Shown: positions 53,700-62,423 of the stretch, piece by piece
How the letters are laid out: every line of letters begins with the position of its first letter
Numbering within the stretch: position 1 is the stretch's first letter
Assembly: GCA_037953745.1 (NCBI GenBank)
Contig: JBAKBP010003156.1
Location: 26,001-90,000, forward strand
Direction of reading: 5' to 3'
Length of the DNA stretch: 64,000 bases
Source: Lithodes maja
Taxonomy: Eukaryota > Arthropoda > Malacostraca > Decapoda > Lithodidae
Notes under the pieces: model-generated
The model's database searches: none
What the model was told of the DNA's origin: nothing
The model's input: only the letters and a program-made list of their open reading frames with translations
Position numbers and translations under genes: made by a program

Positions 53700-54656
53700 A
53701 GTAGACAATCCACTAGAACAGTTTGGGGCGACCGCCACAGCAGCATATGCAGTGTATCAGAAACCCGATACCAAGCAGAAGTATGGATGTAAGTTGTGTT
53801 TAAAGACAGGACATTTTTGGGCAAAGTGTGCAAAATACAAGAACAGTCCCGCCAAGGCCAATAGAGCAAGGCAGTTGAAATTGTGCGTCGGGCGCCTGTC
53901 GTCAGAACATGGCAGCCAGGGGTGTACTAACCCTAAAATTAGGCCATGCCGATTCTGCCAACAGAAACATTTTAATTATTTGTGTCCGACGCCACGCCTT
54001 GAACAAACTGGACAACCAGTGGCCCCTGAACCAACAGTGACCATGGCTGTGGCTTCGGGCCGTAATGCAGTGTTGTTGCCTACCATTCAGATTCCCTTGA
54101 CCGACAGAAACGGTCATACCAGTAAAGTAAGAGCTTTGTTGGACCAATGTTCGCAGCGTACCTTCATCTTGCGCTCTGCTTTATCGCAGCTTGATTACGT
54201 TAGGGTCAGTAAGGAACAGCTAAGGCTCCAGGGATTTACTGGCTCACTTGGTAGTACTGAGTATGAAATAGTGAGTTAACCTATCATCACAGAAGAAGGG
54301 TGCGTAAATTGAGGGCCGTTGTGGTGGAGGAGTTACCAGTATACAAACCAGGGAGAGGATTAGAGATGGAGGTAAATGCTATCAAGGCTCGGGGTTACAA
54401 ATTAGCAGATCCAGGTATCACTGATGGAGATATGATAGCGTTACTGATTGGGGCGGACTTTTATTACCACTTTGTACATTCAGGCTATGTCAGGGAAGGA
54501 AGTATAGTTATGTTACCCACAATTTATGGTTATGCACTGAGTGGCACTTATCAGTCATATATAGAAGAGACCCATGTAGAGTTAGTCACTGTTCTTAAGT
54601 TAGCAGTAGACCCTTTAGTGGAGATACAGGAAGATATTGGCAGGAATTCTCCAGAA
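53700..54656 (+). pseudogene. BEL/Pao gag C-terminus and protease
   Basis: The frame from about 53716 to the stop at 54277-54279 has BEL-type knuckles: CKLCLKTGHFWAKC is complete, the second (CVGRLSSEHGSQGC) has Arg in place of a Cys, and CRFCQQKHFNYLC follows. The protease motif reads ALLDQCSQ where BEL elements normally have ALLDSGSQ-like sequence, so the active-site Gly is lost. After a stop, 54300-54656 continues the protease C-terminus (LIGADFYYHFVHSG). The T2 MITE cuts the frame at 54657. Confidence 0.78.
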
Positions 54657-54660
54657 TTAA

Positions 54661-55139
54661 CCCTCCGACCCCGGCTATATATTATATATATATTCCTCGA
54701 AATCCGGGTGTTTTGGCCGAAAAACGTCTAGGCTAGGCTACCGTATATTCGTTAATCAGACTGCTTCCCGCATTCCCGCGCATCCCCAAGCGTAGCTGTG
54801 TTATTTACCTGTAAAATGGCCTTAAGTAGAGCTCTCTAAGTCAACTGGGTGAGCTGTGATGATGATTTCATTGGAGATAACTTTATGGCCAAACCAGCCA
54901 CTTTACACCACTTTTCGATACTGAACAACAACATACAGGCACACACGAACAAGCGACGCTCTCCTTCTTGTGGCCGGAGATGCGGAGCGTCGGTCCAGCC
55001 GGCTGTTGTTTACATGCGTCGGACCGACGCCTCGCACACGAAGCTCACAGGCTTTCAAGCAATGGTACAATGTAGTACCACCCGGGTTCCTGGGGCCAAA
55101 AAAAAATGGTACACGTGTGTACCAACCGGGTTTGAAGGG
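54661..55139 (+). mobile_element. TTAA-flanked MITE, family T2 (479 bp), in the BEL element
   Basis: Between TTAA 54657-54660 and TTAA 55140-55143. Highly similar to the other T2 copies except in the last 90 bp ('caatggtacaatgtagtacc'), and one base shorter. The BEL reading frame is continuous across the site when one TTAA is removed. Confidence 0.87.
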
Positions 55140-55618
55140 TTAAAGGATCTGACAGCTCTATGGGACTTGGACCATATTGGTATAAGTCCTAATGAGACTG
55201 GTAAGGGTGGGGAAAAAGTCTTAAATAGATTTTCTGATACGGTACAGTATTCCGAAGCACAGGGACAGTATATAGTGGAACTGCCGTGGAGAGATAAGAT
55301 AAATTACCTGATAACTTTAAGTTAGCCCTGGGCAGAATGAGAGGCTTGCAGCGTAAGTTTATAAAGGATCCCAACTACTGTCAACAGTATACAAGGATAA
55401 TCAGATAGAAAGGGGGTTTATTGAAAGGGTAGAAAACAGGAATCAAGCTAGTCATCCCATTCACTACTTAGCTCACCATGGTATTACCAAGGCTAGTGTT
55501 ACTACGCCTGTACGGATAGTGTTTGACTGTTCGGCTAGGATGGACGAGAAGGCGTTCAGTCTGAATGACTGTCTCCATACAGGTCCATCGCTAGTGGCTG
55601 ACCTCACCCAGGTGCTTC

Positions 55619-56105
55619 TTATTCACTCACTTGTTCGTCAAGGGGAATCCACGCAATGCAAGCTAAGCTCATTATTATCGCGCCTCCTTAACTGGGAATG
55701 TATTGCGTGAAATGCATGTTAAGTGTTTATGTATCGTTGGAATGGCTGTGGATGTGTGTGTAGTCTGTATTTTAGCCAATTGGCGACATTTGGAAACGAA
55801 GGCTTAGGGTTAATATGTACGGTACCATTCTCACTACGGTACCAGTCTCACCCGAAGGCTTAGGTTGACCAGTAGCTTAGGTTGACCAGTACGATACCCA
55901 TCTCACCTTGTAACCGATCACCAACCCCAGATGGGACGTCACAACTTCGTCCACTTATTCCAGGTTCCTATTTATACTGCTAGGTGAACAGAGGCTACAC
56001 CGTTAGGAGACTTGCCCAAATGTCTCTTCCCCGCCCGGGTCTCGAACCCGGGACCTTCTAGTTGTGAGCCAGACGCGCTATCAGTTACGCCACGCTTTAG
56101 ATGCC
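55619..56105. mobile_element. Composite insert with a tRNA-derived SINE on the minus strand
   Basis: The minus strand from about 56100 reads a tRNA-like head: an A-box-like GTGGCGTAACTGATAGCGC (one mismatch to consensus) and a perfect B box GGTTCGAGACC (56039-56048), with a 5-bp anticodon-stem-like pairing between them. The body has GTTCACCTAGCAGTATAAAT and AGGAACCTGG, features I associate with decapod SINEs. The leftmost 200 bp (55619-55830) are unclassified. It sits inside the RT frame. Confidence 0.6.
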
Positions 56106-56286
56106 ATCAATTTGCCTGGGTGAGTGATATTGAGAAAGCATTTCTCATGGTGGGGTTGAGTGAGAAGGATAGGGATGCTACTAGGTTTCTGTGGCCCGTT
56201 GATCCCTTGAATGTTGCAAGTCCTTACATTGTCTACCGGTTCTGTGCAGTTCTGTTCGGGGCCACCTGTTCCCAGTTCCTCCTTAA

Positions 56287-56767
56287 CCCTTCCTACCCGG
56301 GCTGCCTTAGGTAAGGACAGCACGAAAGAAGGGCCGCTACCCGGTATGCCTTATCTAAGGCATGAGCTTAATAGCCTAATTAAGCTTGGTCCGAACGCCG
56401 TGCGTACGACCTATGTCAACAAACCCAAGCGTTCGTCACCGCACCTCCGAAAACAAGAAGGAGAAGACTCCTCAATGTTATTGTTCTGACGTCATGACGA
56501 AATTAGTGTCTAAAAAGCCCCCATATTGGCAACATCTCTGCAATATTGGCTCCACTGAAATCGTCATCACAACTGAACCAGTTGACTTACAGAGCTCTAC
56601 TAAATGCCAAAATACAGATTGAAAACCGCACTACGATTATAGATGAGTGGGAAAGTTCTAGCAGTGAAAATAAACATAAATACGGTAGCCTAGGCCTAGA
56701 CGTTTTTCGGCCATATCGCCCGGGTAGGGGCGACCGTCATTAGCTAAGACAGCCCGGGGAGGAAGGG
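56287..56767 (+). mobile_element. TTAA-flanked MITE, family T3 (481 bp)
   Basis: Between TTAA 56283-56286 and TTAA 56768-56771. Ends are CCCTTCCTACCCGGGCTG and, inverted, CCCTTCCTCCCCGGGCTG, a nearly perfect 18-bp inverted repeat. Its interior has diverged relatives of T2 phrases ('aaccagttgacttacagagctctac', 'gcctagacgtttttcggcc'), so T3 is a sister family of T2. The BEL frame is continuous across it. Confidence 0.85.
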
Positions 56768-57215
56768 TTAATGCTACCATTCAAAAACACCTGTCTATGA
56801 TGCAGGAGAACAGTGGAGTAGTTAATAAGCTAAAAAGGGGGTTGTATATTGATAACTTACAGGGGACTGGTGATGATGTAAGTGATTTGCAACAACAATG
56901 TTGGGATGCCCGTAGAATATTTTCCAGCGCTAACCTGTCTTTACGTGAGTGGGTCACAAATAATGAGAGTTTGCGGGAACTGTTGCACCTGAAGGGTATA
57001 GCTTCCGCCAAACAAGACGGGGTTAGGGTACTTGGCGTTGAGTGGCTAACTGATAAGGATATGTTACAGGTTAATTGCCGCGGAAGTAGCCCTGCATTGG
57101 TTAAAACACGCGAGGCTCTAAGTCTAACCGCGAGCGTGTTCGATCCTCTAGGAGTGTTGCTATCGGTAACCATCCGGGCGCGGAGGTTCGTACAGGACTT
57201 GTGGGTGGGATGTCC

Positions 57216-57768
57216 CCATTCCAGATGACATGAGAGCTAACTGGCAGGGTATTTATAACAATATGATAGATAGTACAGGTATCATGTTTCCCCGTCAGGT
57301 CACTAATTCTAAGAGGGTTACGCTGCACCTATTTAGTGACGCTAGCTTAGTAGCATATGGTGTAGCGGCCTATGCGGTTGGTGATGAGGTGAGTAGGTTA
57401 GTAATGGCCAAAGCTAAGGTGGCGCCTATTAAGTCCCTCACCATACCTAAGATGGAGTTGATTGCTGTTCTTCTTGCAGCTCGTCTCGCATGTTATATAT
57501 GTGAGGCCTACGCGGACGAGCTGATTATAGAGAATGTATACCTCTGGTCGGACAGCCAGATAACCCTATGCTGGTTGTCTAGTAAAAAGATTTTGCCTAT
57601 ACTGTATATGATCAAAATAGAGTTGATGAGATAAAGTCATTAGTCCCCGGCGCTCATTTTCGTTGCGTGTCCACAGAGGACAACCCCAGTGATCTAGTCA
57701 CCAGAGGGATTTCATATGTGTCCTTAGTTGCTTCTTCGCTTTGGTGGGGAGGGCCCACATGGCTACAA
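57216..57768 (+). pseudogene. BEL/Pao RNase H
   Basis: From MRANWQGIYNN (57230) the frame shows LHLFSDASLVAYGVAAYA, TIPKMELIAVLLAARL and VYLWSDSQITLCWL, giving the D-E-D set of RNase H, and stops at 57632-57634. A frame change near 57604 then continues with NRVDEIKSLVPGAHFRCV, NPSDLVTRG and WWGGPTWL up to 57768. Confidence 0.78.
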
Positions 57769-57990
57769 AGTAAAAAGACCTACCTGCAAGAACGATATCA
57801 GGAAGTTTAGCTTCCCCTATAGATGTATTGACAAATGGAATGGGCTGGAGGAGGAGGTGGTAGGGGCAAGGAACATCCATATTTTCAAGAAAAAATTGGA
57901 TAAAAAGTAGACTGAGAGACGGGACAACACGAGCTTAGCTCAACTCCTGTAAACTACAATTAGGTAAATACAATTAGGTAAATACCTCAC
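57769..57990 (+). pseudogene. 3' end of a CR1-like LINE inserted in the BEL element
   Basis: The last codons of an ORF2 (FPYRCIDKWNGLEEEVV, then FKKKLDKK and a stop at 57908-57910) are followed by a 3' tail with the 14-bp unit ACAATTAGGTAAAT repeated at 57954-57983. The tail style resembles, but is not the same as, LINE family B, so this is a third short-repeat-tailed LINE family. The insertion is strongly 5'-truncated. Confidence 0.7.
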
Positions 57991-59289
57991 CAAATGCTAT
58001 GGCCTGATCATGGCCCAATAGGGGGCTCGATAGGAGGGGACACCACTGTGGGTTGTAACACGAGTCAAGAAGATACCCTGTCATTGCCGGTACCGGTTGC
58101 CCCTACTGCCATATTGAATTGGGACCGGTATGGCTCATATATGAAGTCATGGCATGTAATGGCATGGGTCCTTAGGTTTATTAGGACTCTTAGAGAGAAG
58201 ACACAAGGGAACTATCAGGCAAAACCGGCATACTTGACGGTGCCGGAATTAAGAGCAGCAGAGTCAGCCATGATTAAGGTAGCTCAGAGAGAAGCTTACT
58301 CTGAGGAACACCACTATTTGTCAAAAGGACAGGGCACACCAAGCAATATAGTGAAGCAGTTAGGCCTCTATATGGAGGAAGGCATGATACGCTGTAGAGG
58401 TAGGCTACACCTTTCAGCTTTACATGATAGCGCCAAGTACCCTATCCTTATCCCTAATAAACATCGTATAGCCACTCTCCTTAGTATTTACTGCCACAAA
58501 GTGTGTAACCATAGTGGTGTTAGTTATGTTGTAAATTACATAAGGCAAAGATGGTGGATCCCCAAGATTAGACAGGTAGTAAAGAAAGCCATAAAGGGAT
58601 GTATCATCTGCAAGAGATTGCAAGGTACATCATACCGTGCTGTACAGGCCCCTCCATTGCCGGAGTTTAGGGTTCAGGAAGTGAGTCCTTTCCAGGTAAC
58701 GGGGGTTGACTACACAGGTGCCTTGCCAGTAAAAGAGAAGGGGGGTACTGTAAGTAAACTATATGTAGTCTTATTCACCTGTGCAGTTACTAGAGCGGTC
58801 CATGTAGAGACGGTGTCTAACCTCTCCTGCGAATCATTTTTGCATGCGTTCCATAGGTTTAGTAGCAGGAGGGGTTACCCTGAGATTATGAAGAGTGATA
58901 ATGCCACCACATTTGTTAGCGGAGCCAGTACATTACGGGAGTTGATAGATGATGCAAGGTTAAAAGGTACTCTAGTGGAATTCAAGTGCGAGTGGCGGTT
59001 TATACCGGCCAGGGCGCCATGGTTCGGTGCCATATGGGAACGGGTCATTGGCATCCTAAAGGCTGGCTTAAAGAAGGTACTGGGTCGAGCATTGGTTACC
59101 ACAGAGGAACTGAATACGGTATTAATGGAGCTCGAGGCCACAGTCAATGATCGCCCGCTTGGCTACAGCTACAGTGATCTTGAAGACCCTCTACCCATCA
59201 CTCCTTCACAACTGGTTCATGGGAGGCGGATCAGAAGCTTTCCAAGGCGGAAAGTCACGGATGAAGATCTCAAGGACACGACGTGGCGT
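57991..59289 (+). pseudogene. BEL/Pao integrase, C-terminally truncated
   Basis: The 433-codon open frame (57994-59295) contains the HHCC module HKVCNHSGVSYVVNYIRQRW, then CIICKRLQG, followed by the DDE core: GVDYTGAL (D), MKSDNATTF (D) and WFGAIWERVIG (E). The C-terminal PSQLVHGRRI block is present. The frame itself is intact, but its upstream part is disconnected by the LINE insert and its end is cut by the L2-group LINE, whose (TTA)n supplies the stop. Confidence 0.82.
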
Positions 59290-62200
59290 AAATAATAATA
59301 ATAAGCATGTTACTTATTTCTCATAAGCGCCAATTTTTCCGAAGAATTCACTAGCGCTCGAAAAGAGAAAGAAAAAAGAACAAAAATCAATGCATCAAAA
59401 GAAGGCTTATATACAACACACATTTAACAATCACTAGCAGTGGCAAAATAGCCTAAACTCTATAGCCATCTGTCATGACACCTCTCTCAAGATCATAGCT
59501 TCTCTCAAAGAGAAAAGTCTTAAGTTGTCTCTTGAAGCATTCAACAGAACTCAGTTGTCTCATGGACAGCGGCAACCTGTTATACAACCTCGGAGCCATG
59601 TAGGAGAATGACCTCTCAAAGAAAGAAGACTGCTGGAAAGCCCTTGGTTCATCAAGACGAAAAGGGTCATTGTCATGACGCACAACTACACCATGGTGTG
59701 CCGGTGGGCGCCTGAGCAGCTCCGCAAGGTACCTAGGCTCACCAAATTTGAGAACCTTAAAAGTCACCAAACACAACTTAAATTCTATTCTTGCTCTTAC
59801 TGGCAACCAGTGCAGTTCTATGTGAAGAGATGTAGTAGGAGTTCTAGGTGGAACACCAAAAATTAGTCTTGCGGCCCTGTTAAGAACAGACTGAACTTTC
59901 TTCAAAATATAATTTGGAAGACCCACCAACAGGGCATTGCAATAATCAACACGAGAGAAGACCAATGAGTGAACCAACGTCAGGAGGCAACGTCTGGTTA
60001 TAAACGGCTTCACCAAATAGAGATTTCTGATGTGCAAGTAACAACTTTTAACTATCTGGTTTACATGCTCTTTGAAATCTAATCGGGAGTTCACATATAC
60101 ACCCAGATTTCGAACAGAATTGGCCGGTCGCAGCTGAGATCCACCCACATTGATGGAGAGGGCACCTACTATATCATCAGCTCTTCTATTTCCTCGGATG
60201 ATGAGAATATCAGTTTTACCATCATTTAGTTTAAGTTTTCTCGCTCTCATCCACTTCTTGACATCAGACATCAACAATTCCATCTTACTCCGTATATCAA
60301 CTATATTTGTGATTCTCACATAAATCTGGGTGTCATCTGCATAAAAGTGAAAGGTGACATTATGTGCACGAAGCAGAAGAGACAAACTGCTAATATAAAT
60401 TATAAATAGGATAGGACCTAAAACTGATCCCTGCGGAACACCATACTGCAGGGGTGTCGAGTCCGAGACCACTTGATTTACCATCACACTCTGGGATCTA
60501 CCTGACAAGTACGACCCAAGAAGCAAGAGAGCGGAGTCACGCACACCACAATCATAAAGATCACTCAATAACAACTCGTGATCCACTGTGTCAAAAGCCG
60601 CAGAGAGATCAAGCAAGACCAATAGTGAGGCCACACCATTGCAAATGTTCTCAACTAGATCATTATGTACTCTAATCAATGCTGTTTCAGTTGAATGATG
60701 CTGTCGGTAAGCAGACTGAAAAATTGGGATAGTTTCATTCTGCTGAAGTAGTGGTTGTAATTGGTCAAGTATTGCACGCTCTAATATCTTTGATATGAAG
60801 GACAGGTTGGAGACAGGACGATAGTTCAACATGTTCTCAACATCAAGTCCAGGCTTCTTTAGAGTAGGTCGGAGTAGTGCATGCTTTTCAGAATGTGGGA
60901 AGCTACCTTCAGAGAAGCACTTATTAATTATTTTGGAAATAAACTCAACTGTGTGATCATAGACTCTTGGTAGCTTGGAAACATTTATGGGATCCAACGG
61001 GCAAAATGTTTTATTGAGGTTTCTTATGTAGGACGAGATCATGTCCACCTCTACTGAGTGAAAGGATGAGAGGACATTATTAGGAATGTGTCGGGGTTGG
61101 AGTACAACTGAAAGTTCTTCACCAACAGAAGCATCATCCAGTTCCTGTCTTATGCGAGTTATCTTGCCAGCAAAAAATGCCACAAAGTTGGCAGCCAACT
61201 CGGCATCGGGTACAGAAGGTCTTAAGCTGACTCTTGTTTTTCCAAGTAAACTGTTTACAATTGAAGCCAACCTCCTCTGGTCGTTACCACACGAGTCAAC
61301 TTTTCCCTGATAATACACTTTCTTTTCATCTTTGATTTTGTGGACCACAGCTCTTTTGGCTGACAGATATTGCAACCATGTAGAGTCTGTTTTATTTTTC
61401 CGATATTCACGTTCAGCTCTTCTACGCGCTCTTCTAAGAAATTTAACTCGAGTGCTATACCAGGGCGAATCATCTCGTACTATGATTTTCTTCTCTACTT
61501 CTGGACAGTGATGATCGAACACTAATTTAAGTGCATTTCCATGTACCTCCACCAGCTCATCTGAAGTAAGGTTGGAAGTATCAATACTTCCCAAGTACTG
61601 TTTTACTTCACTGCTAGCCAAATTTAGGTCTGCATTTTTATAATTTCTAAATCTGATTACTTTTTCATGTGTGAGTGGCTTAGGGAAATCAAAGCTGAAA
61701 GTAATCAAAGCATGATCAGAGGTATTAGGGTCAGCATTCTCAACATCAACATCCAGAACACCACCACAACCCACAGGAGAGAAAACCAAGTCAAGGGTGT
61801 GTCCTAAGATATGAGTTGGGTGGGACACATGGTTTACAAAATTGTTCTGATCAGTCAACTCAAGGAACTCAGGAGAGAATGGCTTCAGATGAGGGCTGTC
61901 AACCCAGTAATTAAAATCTCCACATATCAAAAGTCTTCCGGTTTTAGCAGAAAATTCCTCGAGAAACTGCCCAAACTCTTCCATAAAACCCCTATCTGTG
62001 CCACGATGGCCAGGCCTATAGACAACTGCCATTCTTAGAATTTGTTGATGGAGTTTTATTTCCACTTCCAACAGTTCATAATAAAGAGGGGCTGGGTTAT
62101 GGCTTATTTGCAAGATATTCACCAGAGATGTGGAGTAGACAACTGCCACTCCACCACCCGGATGATCTCCCCTAGGCCTAGGAACATTTATTATGGAGTG

Positions 62201-62423
62201 GGTTTTAGGCAATGCCGCCTGGATAATATTCAGATCTGACTCGAACAACCAGGTCTCAGCGAGACATAATACATCAAGGTTACGTTCATCCAAGATCTCG
62301 CAAATATGATCCATTTTGTTACGCAAGGAACGAACATTCAACAGACCCAGTTTCAACCGGCTCCCATGTGCATTTTTCAGTTTTTTGAACCTACAAAATT
62401 GGTGTTCTCAATAACTTTATTTC
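59290..62423 (-). mobile_element. L2/CR1-group LINE with (TTA)n tail, minus copy
   Basis: Same family as 24126-27910. The 3' tail (TTA)n is at 59290-59302 and the 5' truncation at 62423 leaves only the last codons of ORF1. Abuts the TAGA tail of the RTE LINE on its 5' side. It inserted in the BEL integrase. Confidence 0.88.
59453..62356 (-). CDS. LINE ORF2: AP endonuclease and reverse transcriptase, intact
   Basis: 967 codons without a stop or frameshift, the best preserved enzyme in the window. Endonuclease domain 1-220: LLNVRSLRNK, AETWLF (E34), GDFNYWV (D147, N149), SDHALI (D214, H215). Linker 220-440 is basic. Reverse transcriptase 500-760: YRPVSNLSFISKILE, LLDLSAAFDTVDH (D583), GVPQGSVLGPILF (639-651), FYADDTQIY (674-675). 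The C-terminus has LHWLPVRARIEFKLC and LYNRLPLSMRQ. The first codon is TTG, with no ATG upstream in frame before the ORF1 stop, so translation may depend on reinitiation or frameshifting. The RNA could supply enzyme in trans although ORF1 is missing. Confidence 0.92.
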   Translation of the reverse strand: MKLGLLNVRSLRNKMDHICEILDERNLDVLCLAETWLFESDLNIIQAALPKTHSIINVPRPRGDHPGGGVAVVYSTSLVNILQISHNPAPLYYELLEVEIKLHQQILRMAVVYRPGHRGTDRGFMEEFGQFLEEFSAKTGRLLICGDFNYWVDSPHLKPFSPEFLELTDQNNFVNHVSHPTHILGHTLDLVFSPVGCGGVLDVDVENADPNTSDHALITFSFDFPKPLTHEKVIRFRNYKNADLNLASSEVKQYLGSIDTSNLTSDELVEVHGNALKLVFDHHCPEVEKKIIVRDDSPWYSTRVKFLRRARRRAEREYRKNKTDSTWLQYLSAKRAVVHKIKDEKKVYYQGKVDSCGNDQRRLASIVNSLLGKTRVSLRPSVPDAELAANFVAFFAGKITRIRQELDDASVGEELSVVLQPRHIPNNVLSSFHSVEVDMISSYIRNLNKTFCPLDPINVSKLPRVYDHTVEFISKIINKCFSEGSFPHSEKHALLRPTLKKPGLDVENMLNYRPVSNLSFISKILERAILDQLQPLLQQNETIPIFQSAYRQHHSTETALIRVHNDLVENICNGVASLLVLLDLSAAFDTVDHELLLSDLYDCGVRDSALLLLGSYLSGRSQSVMVNQVVSDSTPLQYGVPQGSVLGPILFIIYISSLSLLLRAHNVTFHFYADDTQIYVRITNIVDIRSKMELLMSDVKKWMRARKLKLNDGKTDILIIRGNRRADDIVGALSINVGGSQLRPANSVRNLGVYVNSRLDFKEHVNQIVKSCYLHIRNLYLVKPFITRRCLLTLVHSLVFSRVDYCNALLVGLPNYILKKVQSVLNRAARLIFGVPPRTPTTSLHIELHWLPVRARIEFKLCLVTFKVLKFGEPRYLAELLRRPPAHHGVVVRHDNDPFRLDEPRAFQQSSFFERSFSYMAPRLYNRLPLSMRQLSSVECFKRQLKTFLFERSYDLERGVMTDGYRV

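Larger units (their letters stand above)
55144..57215 (+). pseudogene. BEL/Pao reverse transcriptase, in three pieces
   Basis: Piece 1 (55144-55618): ALWDLDHIGI, YIVELPWRDK, a frameshift at about 55300, then IVFDCSARMDEKAFSLNDC. Piece 2 (56106-56282): WVSDIEKAFLMVGLSEKDRD, TRFLWPVDP and FCAVLFGATCSQFLL. Piece 3 (56772-57215): GLYIDNLQGT, the BEL-type catalytic box, then SLREWVTNNE and SVFDPLGVLLSVTIRA. All are recognisable BEL/Pao motifs. The gaps are the SINE-containing insert and the T3 MITE. A frameshift near 57203 ends the frame. Confidence 0.8.
53700..59289 (+). mobile_element. BEL/Pao LTR retrotransposon, degenerate, broken by four insertions
   Basis: Gag zinc knuckles, protease, RT, RNase H and integrase occur in the normal BEL/Pao order. 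Insertions: T2 MITE (54661-55139), a composite including a SINE (about 55619-56105), T3 MITE (56287-56767), and a LINE 3' end (57769-57990). The 3' side is cut by an L2-group LINE at about 59290. LTRs are not present in the window. Several frameshifts and stops show it is inactive. Confidence 0.85.
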
